Assembly: GCA_026987255.1 (NCBI GenBank)
Contig: JALSNA010000425.1
Coordinates: 1-7,326, forward strand
Reading direction: 5' to 3'
DNA length: 7,326 nucleotides
Source of the DNA: Hyphomicrobiales bacterium
GTDB taxonomy: Bacteria > Pseudomonadota > Alphaproteobacteria > Rhizobiales > Aestuariivirgaceae
Made by a program: the position numbers and the translations under genes. Of this stretch, positions 1 to 5,255 are shown one piece after another. Under the pieces are notes generated by a model. It was not told where the DNA came from and did not search any database. It was given only the letters and a program-made list of their open reading frames with translations. Each line of letters begins with the position of its first letter. Position 1 is the stretch's first letter.

Positions 1-276
1 AACGGCGCCTTCTTCGGCGAGAGCATGTTCTCGCAAGTGCGCGACGCCTCCAAGGTGGCCCTGGTGCATCTGGTGGCGCGGCTGGTGGCCGGAGGATTCG
101 CCCTGCTCGATACCCAGTTCATCACCGCGCACCTGGCGCGCATGGGCGCGGTGGAAATCCCGCAAAGGGACTATCTGGACAGACTGGAGCAGGCCCTGCG
201 CCAGCACGGCGACTTTCACGCCCTGCCGCAGAATGTCCCGCCGGAGGAGATCCTCGCTTTGGTCATGGGCAATTGA
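1..276 (+). CDS. aat: Leucyl/phenylalanyl-tRNA--protein transferase, C-terminal part (5' end outside window)
   Basis: This is the last 91 codons of Aat, read in frame from base 1 to the TGA at 274-276. The enzyme transfers Leu or Phe from aminoacyl-tRNA to N-terminal Arg/Lys of proteins, marking them for ClpS/ClpAP degradation (bacterial N-end rule) in the cytoplasm. The visible segment opens with the family signature [10 protein letters not shown], followed by DASKVAL, then [10 protein letters not shown] and [12 protein letters not shown], which are the conserved blocks of the C-terminal acetyltransferase-like domain. The remaining tail ([10 protein letters not shown]...) is a normal family end, so the 3' end is intact. 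The gene runs convergently towards gltX across a 565-nt gap rich in hairpins, one of which (337-386) is a likely terminator for it. The upstream part and promoter are not in the window. Confidence 0.95.
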   Translation, partial: NGAFFGESMFSQVRDASKVALVHLVARLVAGGFALLDTQFITAHLARMGAVEIPQRDYLDRLEQALRQHGDFHALPQNVPPEEILALVMGN

Positions 277-336
277 TATCCATTCTCCTTGACCCTGGCT
301 GGATGTGCCTTTTTCCGCATCCTCTTGAGTCGGACG

Positions 337-386
337 TGAAGAAAAGTTTTCCAGCCTGCCTGGCAGGCTGGAAATACTTTTCTTCA
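337..386. terminator. Long hairpin, probable bidirectional intrinsic terminator downstream of aat
   Basis: The left arm 337-360 pairs with the right arm 362-386 over 24 bp, with a single bulged A and a 1-nt apex (T361). The core is GC-rich (CCAGCCTGCC against GGCAGGCTGG). It is flanked by an A-rich outer left arm (GAAGAAAAG) and a T-rich outer right arm (CTTTTCTTC). The same A-tract / GC stem / T-tract layout therefore appears on both strands. It lies 60 nt after the aat stop, a sensible place to end aat transcripts and to block transcripts from the opposite side. The T-tract is interrupted, so efficiency is uncertain. Confidence 0.6.
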
Positions 387-399
387 GGAAAAACAAGGC

Positions 400-445
400 G
401 TCCTGCTGACTTGGGGCGGCCCGGCGTCAGCAGGACATCATTTTT
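400..445 (+). terminator. Hairpin followed by T5, candidate + strand terminator
   Basis: An 11-bp perfect stem, GTCCTGCTGAC (400-410) with GTCAGCAGGAC (426-436), encloses a 15-nt G/C-rich loop. ATCA and then TTTTT (441-445) follow. The 4-nt spacer before the T-run makes it a weaker intrinsic terminator than the classical form. An alternative pairing overlaps it: ACTTGGGGC (409-417) can pair with GCCCCAAGT (447-455). That would put the T-run into a loop. Confidence 0.45.
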
Positions 446-456
446 GGCCCCAAGTA

Positions 457-499
457 AATTGCAAGGTTCTGACAGAAAATCTGTCAGAACCTTGCAATT
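457..499. repeat. Perfect 20-bp palindrome with AAA loop
   Basis: Bases 457-476 are the exact reverse complement of 480-499, with only AAA (477-479) between them. The stem contains GCAAGGTTCTGACAGA and its complement. No T-run follows, so it is not a textbook terminator. A further copy of TGTCAGAA from the right arm (482-489) recurs at 507-514, so the left arm (TTCTGACA, 467-474) has a second possible partner. It could be an RNA hairpin, a cruciform, or an operator for a dimeric protein. The sequence does not decide between them. Confidence 0.75.
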
Positions 500-578
500 C
501 ACGGATTGTCAGAATGCCAGAAAATGCTGTGTATTCGATCTGTTGTGAATACTTCACATGCGACTCTTGACAGGCGGG

Positions 579-680
579 GCCTTGAAAAAACGCTTGCGCG
601 TTCATCCTCACCCCCTGCCAACCACCCAGGTCATGGGACGCTGCGGGTGGTTGGCAGGGGGTGAGGATGGTCTTCAAGGC
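579..680. repeat. Large three-way-junction-like structure with a perfect 25-bp stem
   Basis: Bases 603-627 are the exact reverse complement of 645-669 (25 bp), enclosing a 17-nt loop (628-644). Outside this stem, GCCTTGAA (579-586) pairs with TTCAAGGC (673-680). Between the outer and long stems, AACGC (589-593) pairs with GCGTT (598-602) around a 4-nt loop. Drawn together these make a closed three-way junction of about 100 nt. The nested outer pairing suggests selection for structure rather than a chance palindrome. It matches no structured RNA class I recognise. Transcription could come by read-through from either convergent neighbour. Confidence 0.6.
585..602 (-). terminator. Intrinsic terminator for the nadE-gltX transcript
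   Basis: Read on the minus strand this is AACGC-GCAA-GCGTT running into a six-T stretch (the plus-strand A-run 585-590, two of whose bases lie in the stem). The GCAA loop is a stable GNRA tetraloop. It lies about 240 nt downstream of the gltX stop, just past the 25-bp hairpin as minus-strand RNA polymerase meets it. It is the best minus-strand terminator in the gap. The stem is short (5 bp), hence moderate confidence. Confidence 0.5.
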
Positions 681-808
681 GGTTAATAGGGAGGCACAGG
701 CGAGGATCCGGATCGTCCGTCCATTCGATCAATCCCTGATGGAAGAGCGCAACGGGTTTCTTCCCTTGCCACAAGGAACGGGGCGGGAGCGGCGGCACAT
801 AGACGATA

Positions 809-825
809 CGCCGGAAAATCCGGCG
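809..825 (-). repeat. Small hairpin just after gltX
   Basis: CGCCGGA (809-815) and TCCGGCG (819-825) form a 7-bp GC-rich stem with a 3-nt loop, 17 nt beyond the gltX stop. No T-run follows on the minus strand, so I do not call it an intrinsic terminator. It could stabilise the mRNA 3' end or support Rho-dependent termination. Confidence 0.35.
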
Positions 826-841
826 GTGAGCCGAAAAGTCA

Positions 842-2185
842 TCATGAGATTTGTTGCGTCAGGCGGCTATTGGCCCGCGCCCTGCCGATCAGGGGCAGGA
901 GCCTGGACATTTCCGGGCCGTGGGGCTTGCCGGTCAGGGCCAGGCGCAAGGGCATGAACAGCGCTTTTCCCTTGCGGCCGGTGCGTTCCTTCACCGCCGT
1001 TGTCCAGATTTTCCAGGTGCTTTCGTCCCAGGGCTCTTCTGGCAGAACGGCGGCGGCCTGGCGGAGGAAATCCGCATCCTCCTTCCCGATAACCGGGGAG
1101 ATCTCCCCATTGACCACGGCCAGCCAGTCCGCCACCTCGGGCAAGTGGCCGATATTGCCGCGCACCGCCTCCCACAGGGATTCGCTGACATCAAGACCCA
1201 GGGCCGCCAGGCGCGGGGCGGCCATCTCCCATGGCATGGCGTGGAGCAGTTTGGCGTTGAGCGCCTCCAGTTCGGCCTCGTCGAAGCGGGCCGGGGCGCG
1301 CGACAGGGCGGAAAGCTCGAAATCCTGTGCCAGCTTGCGCATGTCCAGATGGGCGGCGATGGGACGGGACGAGGCGACGGTGGCGCAATAGGAGACGATG
1401 GTCTCCGGCTCCAGCCCCCCCTGGCGCAGATCGCCGATGCCCAGGGAGCCCAGCCGCTTGGAAAGCCCGCCGCCATCCTTGCCGGTAAGCAGGGAATGGT
1501 GGGCGTAGGTCAGGGGCTGCCCGCCCAGGGCCCCGGTGAGGGCGATCTGCACCGCCGTGTTGACCACATGATCCTCGCCACGGATGACATGGGTGATGCC
1601 CATGTCCATGTCGTCCACCACGGAAGGGAGGGTATAGAGATAGCTGCCATCGGCGCGCACCAGCACCGGATCGGAGAGGGTGGCCAGATCGATGGAGACC
1701 TCGCCGCGCACCTCGTCGCGCCAGGTGATGGTGGTATCTGGCAGCTTGAAGCGCCAATGGGGCCTTGCGCCCCGCGCCTCCAGGGCGGCGCGCTGATCCG
1801 CGGTCAGCTCCAGGGCGGCGCGGTCATAGATTGGCGGGCGGCCGGCCATGGACCGGGCCTTGCGCTTCAGGGCCAGCTCGGTTTCCGTTTCATAACAGGG
1901 ATAGAGCACGCCGGCAGCGCGCAGCCTGCTTGCGGCCTCGTCATAAAGCGCAAGGCGCCGGCTCTGGCGCGCGATGGCGGCGGGCTGCATGCCCAGCCAT
2001 TGCAGATCCGCGATGATGGCCTGGGCATATTCCTCGCGGGAGCGGGCGGCGTCGGTGTCATCGAGGCGCAGGATGAACCTGCCGCCATGCCTGAGGGCAA
2101 AAAGCCAGTTGAGCACGGCGGTGCGCGCATTGCCGATATGGATGTTCCCGGTGGGCGAAGGGGCAAAACGGACGGTGACGGTCAT
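842..2185 (-). CDS. gltX: Glutamate--tRNA ligase (short alphaproteobacterial-type GluRS)
   Basis: A cytoplasmic class I aminoacyl-tRNA synthetase of 447 residues that charges tRNA-Glu using ATP. FAPSPTGNIHIGNARTA (7-23) holds the HIGH-type signature HIGN at 16-19. LDDTDAARS (41-49) contacts ATP and glutamate in this family. IRGEDHVVNT (201-210) is the conserved pocket segment, and GLSKRLGSL (240-248) is the KMSKS loop, with Gly in place of the first Lys. The C-terminal anticodon-binding part ends with the usual KALFMPLRLALTG...GPE block (about 407-425). At 447 residues it is somewhat shorter than E. coli GltX (471). The ATG at 2183-2185 overlaps the nadE stop as ATGA, and the preceding Shine-Dalgarno sequence is weak, so translation is probably coupled to nadE. 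Many alphaproteobacteria carry two GluRS paralogues and make Gln-tRNA by amidation. Whether this copy charges tRNA-Glu, tRNA-Gln or both cannot be read from the sequence. Confidence 0.95.
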   Translation of the reverse strand: MTVTVRFAPSPTGNIHIGNARTAVLNWLFALRHGGRFILRLDDTDAARSREEYAQAIIADLQWLGMQPAAIARQSRRLALYDEAASRLRAAGVLYPCYETETELALKRKARSMAGRPPIYDRAALELTADQRAALEARGARPHWRFKLPDTTITWRDEVRGEVSIDLATLSDPVLVRADGSYLYTLPSVVDDMDMGITHVIRGEDHVVNTAVQIALTGALGGQPLTYAHHSLLTGKDGGGLSKRLGSLGIGDLRQGGLEPETIVSYCATVASSRPIAAHLDMRKLAQDFELSALSRAPARFDEAELEALNAKLLHAMPWEMAAPRLAALGLDVSESLWEAVRGNIGHLPEVADWLAVVNGEISPVIGKEDADFLRQAAAVLPEEPWDESTWKIWTTAVKERTGRKGKALFMPLRLALTGKPHGPEMSRLLPLIGRARANSRLTQQIS

Positions 2186-3864
2186 GAATGTTCCCGGAAG
2201 GCGTTGGTGATGGGATAGCGCCGGTCGCGGCCGAAGTTGCGGCGGGTGATCTTGACGCCGGGGGCGGCCTGGCGGCGCTTGTATTCGGCGATGTAGAGCA
2301 TGTTCTGGATGCGCTCCACCAGGGCGGCATCGAAGCGGCGGGCGATGAGCTCTTCCACCGAGGCCTCCTCCTCCACGAGGCCGCGCAAGATGGCGTCGAG
2401 CACCTCGTAGGGCGGCAGCGAATCGGTGTCCTTCTGATCCGGGCGCAGCTCGGCCGATGGCGGCTTGGTGATGATGGTGTCCGGCATGACCGGCCCATCC
2501 GGCCCAAGGCAGCCGGCGGGGCGGGTGGCGTTGCGCATTTTCGCCAGAGCGAAAACCTGCGTCTTGTAGACATCCTTGATGGGATTGAAGCCGCCGTTCA
2601 TGTCGCCATAGAGGGTGGCGTAGCCCACCGACATTTCCGACTTGTTGCCGGTGGTCAGCACCAGGGCGCCGAACCTGTTGGAAATGGCCATGAGGATGAC
2701 GCCGCGGGTGCGCGACTGGATGTTCTCTTCGGTCACGCCGGGAGGGGCGCCTGCGAACATCTCCTTCAGGGCGGCGTGAAAGCCCTCCACCGGGTCGTGG
2801 ATGGGCACGATGTCATAGCGCACGCCGAGCATGTCCGCCACGGCGCGGGCATCGGCGAGGCTCTCTTTCGAGGTATATTCATAGGGCAGCATGACGCAAT
2901 GAACGCGCTCAGCTCCCAGGGCATCGGTGGCGATGGCGGCGACAATGGCCGAATCGATGCCGCCGGAAAGCCCCAGGACGACGGAGGAAAAGCGGTTCTT
3001 CTCCACATAGTCGCGGGTGCCCAGGACGCAGGCGCGCCAGATGGCGTCCAGCCCTTGCGGATGGGCGGCGCAAGGGCCCCTGTCAAAGCGCCAGCCGGCA
3101 GCGGTCCTGCGAAGAGTGGTGGTGATGAAATCGCGCGCAAAGCCTTCCATGCGCCAGGCCAGACCGGCGCAGGACGGGGATTGGCCGCCCCCCTGCCCCG
3201 GATTGACGGCGAAGGAGCCGCCATCGAAGACCAGCTCGTCCTGGCCGCCCAGCAGATTGAGATAGGCCACGGGCAGGCCGGTTTCGGCGGCGCGCTCCAA
3301 GGCGAGCTTGAGGCGGGTGTCGTGCTTTTGCTCCTCGAAGGGCGAGGCATTGGGCACGATGAGCACATCCGAGCCGCGCGCCTTCAGATGGGCGGGCACC
3401 GTGGGCGTCCAGATGTCCTCGCAGATGGGCAGGCCGAGCTTCAGGCCATGGAACTCCACCGGCTCCGGCAGCGGGCCGGGGGCAAAGACGCGCTTTTCAT
3501 CGAAGACGCCATAATTGGGCAGATCGTGCTTGTGGCGGATGGCGGCGATCTTGCCCTCGCAAAGAAGCACGGCGGAGTTGAAGACCCTACCCTCCTCGCG
3601 CCAGGGGGAGCCGATGAGCAAGGCGGGCGCATCGGCGGTGGCCGCGGCGAGATCGCGCAGCGCATCCATGCAGGCGGTGACGAAGGCGGGGCGCAAAACC
3701 AGATCCTCGGGCGGATAGCCGGCGATGAAGAGCTCGGGCAGAACGGCCAGATGCGCGCCCTGCCGCGCGGCGCGGGCGAGCGCCTGGCGGGCCAGATCCG
3801 CATTGCCGGAGATGTCCCCTACGGTGGCGTTGAACTGGGCGAAGGATATGCGCAAGGTGTCCAT
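2182..3864 (-). CDS. nadE: Glutamine-dependent NAD+ synthetase
   Basis: This cytoplasmic enzyme catalyses the last step of NAD+ synthesis, amidating nicotinic acid adenine dinucleotide with ATP and glutamine-derived ammonia. The 560 residues form two domains. The N-terminal nitrilase/CN-hydrolase glutaminase domain (about 1-260) shows a complete Glu-Lys-Cys triad: E44 in LPELFIAGYPPEDL, K112 in KHDLPNYGVFDEKR, and C148 in LPICEDIW. The C-terminal synthetase domain (about 270-560) has the PP-loop LSGGIDSA (SGGIDS at 300-305), TTGNKSE (404-410) and the SVGYATLYGDMNGG block (412-425). Length is normal for the two-domain form, so it should not need a separate glutaminase. The start fits the usual nitrilase beginning (RISFAQFNATVGD) and has AGAAGG (minus strand, 3868-3873) three bases upstream. 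It is the first gene of an operon with gltX, and its stop overlaps the gltX start by 4 nt. The promoter should lie in the 3865-4103 divergent gap. Confidence 0.97.
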   Translation of the reverse strand: MDTLRISFAQFNATVGDISGNADLARQALARAARQGAHLAVLPELFIAGYPPEDLVLRPAFVTACMDALRDLAAATADAPALLIGSPWREEGRVFNSAVLLCEGKIAAIRHKHDLPNYGVFDEKRVFAPGPLPEPVEFHGLKLGLPICEDIWTPTVPAHLKARGSDVLIVPNASPFEEQKHDTRLKLALERAAETGLPVAYLNLLGGQDELVFDGGSFAVNPGQGGGQSPSCAGLAWRMEGFARDFITTTLRRTAAGWRFDRGPCAAHPQGLDAIWRACVLGTRDYVEKNRFSSVVLGLSGGIDSAIVAAIATDALGAERVHCVMLPYEYTSKESLADARAVADMLGVRYDIVPIHDPVEGFHAALKEMFAGAPPGVTEENIQSRTRGVILMAISNRFGALVLTTGNKSEMSVGYATLYGDMNGGFNPIKDVYKTQVFALAKMRNATRPAGCLGPDGPVMPDTIITKPPSAELRPDQKDTDSLPPYEVLDAILRGLVEEEASVEELIARRFDAALVERIQNMLYIAEYKRRQAAPGVKITRRNFGRDRRYPITNAFREHS

Positions 3865-3905
3865 GAGCCTTCTTTAGCGCGGATCACACAGCGGGAAAAG
3901 CACTG

Positions 3906-3930
3906 CTTGCCATCATGGCGCGATGGCAAG
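3906..3930. repeat. Nine-bp inverted repeat in the divergent control region
   Basis: CTTGCCATC (3906-3914) and GATGGCAAG (3922-3930) form a 9-bp stem with a 7-nt loop. It lies about 42 nt upstream of the nadE start and would fall in the nadE 5' leader, or between its promoter and start. It could be an operator or a leader hairpin. No known riboswitch or regulator motif is evident. Confidence 0.4.
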
Positions 3931-3960
3931 GGCCAGGGTGCGCAACCGCAGGATGACGCC

Positions 3961-3977
3961 GTTAAAAACTTGCTAAC
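3961..3977. promoter_or_regulatory. CtrA-box-like site between nadE and the sensor genes
   Basis: On the minus strand this reads GTTAG-CAAGTTT-TTAAC, that is TTAG-N7-TTAAC against the alphaproteobacterial CtrA consensus TTAA-N7-TTAAC, one mismatch. A GATTC (3988-3992), matching the CcrM methylation site GANTC, lies 11 nt away. It is about 100 nt from the nadE start and about 130 nt from the sensor-gene start, so it could serve either. A match this short occurs by chance, and CtrA presence is assumed from the inferred taxonomy. Confidence 0.3.
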
Positions 3978-3993
3978 CGCACCTTTCGATTCC

Positions 3994-4014
3994 GCCCGGA
4001 AAGCGGGCTTTTTT
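3994..4014 (+). terminator. Intrinsic terminator or attenuator ahead of the sensor gene pair
   Basis: GCCCG (3994-3998), loop GAAAG, CGGGC (4004-4008), then TTTTTT (4009-4014) make a compact rho-independent terminator on the plus strand. No plus-strand gene ends here, because the upstream gene nadE runs the other way. It must therefore end a short transcript starting in about 3865-3990, or act as an attenuator in the leader of the gene at 4104, 89 nt downstream. Copies of TAAAAACTT at 3963-3971 and 4023-4031 bracket it. Confidence 0.6.
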
Positions 4015-4103
4015 CTCAGGGGTAAAAACTTTCTTCAACAAAGCCACCCCACCATGACCGCGAGGGGCACGGATTTGGTATCTGCCAGCCGGTATGGGAC
4101 ATC

Positions 4104-5213
4104 ATGAGCACCAACCAACAGCCCCGGAAGAAACCCGTCACGGCACACAAGGGCCCGCGCCCCGGCGAAGCGGTCATCCGGCGCGAGCTGGTGCAGACCC
4201 TGCTGGACGACATGCACATGGGTCTGGCGGGCATGGACCGCAAGGGGCGCATCGTGCTGGGCAACGAGGCCTTCTTTGCCCGCGCCGCCAATAGCGGCCT
4301 GCTGGGCAAGATGACCATCAGGGAAGCGCGCAAGGCCCTGGCCAGGGGCAATGCGCATGAGCTGGCCCCGGCCCTGGCGAATCCGCCCAGGACCGTCACC
4401 GGGCGCAACGGGCAGGCCTACCGCATCGTCCATACCATCCACGAAAGCGGCGATCTGGCCGCCTCCATCCAGATTCAGGCGCCTTTCAGCCTCACGAATG
4501 ACAGCGATTCCATTGCGGATCTGGCTTCCCTGACGGATGGCACGGAGAGCCCCAATGGCAGCCTGGTACAAAAATTCGCCCATGAGGCGCGCACTTTGCT
4601 GACCAACATCCAGGGATTTTCCGAGCTCATGCTGACCGATGAAAAGGTCATGGGCGAGGCGCCGCAGCTGTCCGAATGGGCCGGGTTCATCCGTGTAAGC
4701 GCCGCAACCATGCTGCAAGAGCTCGGTGACATGCTGGAGCTCTTGCAGCTCATGGGTGATGAAGACAAACCTGATCTGCGCGCAACCAGCCTGGCCAAGG
4801 CGCTGTGCGCCTGGTTCGAGGCGGCGCGTGAAGCCGGGCAGGTGCGCATCAGCGTTCCGCAGGACGACCCCCTGCCCGTCCCGTGCGAGAAATACATGCT
4901 GCGCCGGGCGCTGCGGCTGGTGGTAGCGGAACTGGCCACCGGGTGCTCCAGTGGCGGTGTCGATATTTTCATCAAGCCGGCGGGCAAGCGGGTGCGCATC
5001 CGCCTGACCTGCCGCCATGACCGCGAGGCGGCCACGCAATCCGCGGCGGCCAGGCCGGGGGCGGCGCATGTGGAGCCCATGGGCATTTTCGGCATTCCCC
5101 TGGCAAAAGCCATCGTGTCCCGCCATGGAGGCAAGTTGGAATATGCCGAAGAGGCCGACGGCATGGCCGCTTACAATATATGGTTGCCAAGACAGAAAAA
5201 TGCACCCCGGTGA
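4104..5213 (+). CDS. PAS plus histidine-kinase-like protein with degenerate ATP-binding domain
   Basis: A 369-residue protein with no signal peptide or membrane segment, so probably cytosolic. A PAS-like domain (about 25-125) begins ELVQTLLDDMHMGLAGMDRKGRIVLGN in pattern. A DHp/HisKA helix pair (about 152-218) contains KFAHEARTLLTNIQGFSE, with H160 as candidate phosphoacceptor, followed by a second helix ending DMLELLQLMGDE. The C-terminal region (about 222-363) has the shape of a HATPase_c fold and retains IPLAKAIVSRHGGKLEY (331-347), equivalent to the helix after the G2 box, plus a final strand ending in IWLP. The N-box Asn is missing: the equivalent stretch RLVVAELATG (271-280) has Ala275 there. 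No DxGxG G1 box is recognisable, and the stretch before the retained helix (MGIFGIP) is not a standard G2 box. ATP hydrolysis is therefore doubtful. A phosphotransfer, phosphatase or scaffold role (compare ChpT and DivL, which have divergent ATP-binding domains) is inference. The start has GGGA 4 nt upstream, and a similar gene follows 42 nt downstream. Confidence 0.85.
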   Translation: MSTNQQPRKKPVTAHKGPRPGEAVIRRELVQTLLDDMHMGLAGMDRKGRIVLGNEAFFARAANSGLLGKMTIREARKALARGNAHELAPALANPPRTVTGRNGQAYRIVHTIHESGDLAASIQIQAPFSLTNDSDSIADLASLTDGTESPNGSLVQKFAHEARTLLTNIQGFSELMLTDEKVMGEAPQLSEWAGFIRVSAATMLQELGDMLELLQLMGDEDKPDLRATSLAKALCAWFEAAREAGQVRISVPQDDPLPVPCEKYMLRRALRLVVAELATGCSSGGVDIFIKPAGKRVRIRLTCRHDREAATQSAAARPGAAHVEPMGIFGIPLAKAIVSRHGGKLEYAEEADGMAAYNIWLPRQKNAPR

Positions 5214-5215
5214 TT

Positions 5216-5235
5216 GTAAAGCAGTTGGTAACCGC
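5216..5235 (+). promoter_or_regulatory. Upstream element shared by both sensor-like genes
   Basis: GTAAAGCAGTTGGTAACCGC matches 3961-3980 (GTTAAAAACTTGCTAACCGC) at 15 of 20 positions, including TTGsTAACCGC at the 3' end. It sits in the 42-nt gap between the two sensor-like genes, about 20 nt before the second start. TTGTAA (5214-5219) with TACAGA 17 nt later is a weak promoter-like pair over the same stretch. Both elements precede related genes, which suggests either shared regulation or a trace of the gene duplication. It could also be chance. Confidence 0.3.
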
Positions 5236-5255
5236 CTACAGAGTATGCTGATTTC

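Larger units (their letters stand above)
277..841. other. Non-coding convergent gap with a cluster of long palindromes
   Basis: No convincing gene lies between the stops of aat and gltX. The first 300 nt are visibly more AT-rich than the flanking genes. The gap holds four strong, sequence-unrelated inverted repeats (337-386, 400-436, 457-499, 603-669), plus small hairpins at 589-602 and 809-825. A convergent gap needs terminators for both strands, and several of these fit. The number and length of the stems exceed what termination alone usually requires. The part from 681 to 808 has no structure I can support. One minus-strand frame is open from about 858 to 631 but lacks an ATG and any recognisable family (see findings). 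Confidence 0.7.

Noticed and set aside
337..680. MITE or insertion sequence bounded by inverted repeats
   Set aside because: The palindromes are local hairpins, not matching termini of one element. I see no target-site duplication and no transposase fragment.
337..680. Retron or integron attC-type structured DNA
   Set aside because: No reverse transcriptase or integrase is nearby and no core-site motifs are visible, so long stems alone are not enough.
726..845. 38-codon minus-strand ORF starting with ATGA overlap at the gltX stop
   Set aside because: The overlap looks like coupling, but the product is a short Arg/Ser-rich string with no recognisable features and the region contains a hairpin.
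851..2218. 455-codon open frame on the plus strand opposite gltX
   Set aside because: It is a mirror of gltX codon use in GC-rich DNA. Its composition is Gly/Gln/Ala-rich with no domain, and gltX is unmistakable on the other strand.
3920..4014. tRNA-like stretch (TTCGATTCC resembling a T-loop) in the divergent gap
   Set aside because: No acceptor, D or anticodon stems can be drawn around it. The hairpin and T-run form an ordinary terminator.
4066..4079. Sigma-54-like promoter (GGCAC...TTGGT) before the first sensor gene
   Set aside because: The -12 element has GT in place of the near-invariant GC, and no activator site or sigma-54 context is visible.
2188..4107. 639-codon open frame on the plus strand opposite nadE
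   Set aside because: Same cause: it lies antisense to an intact nadE with all catalytic motifs, and its translation is low-complexity.
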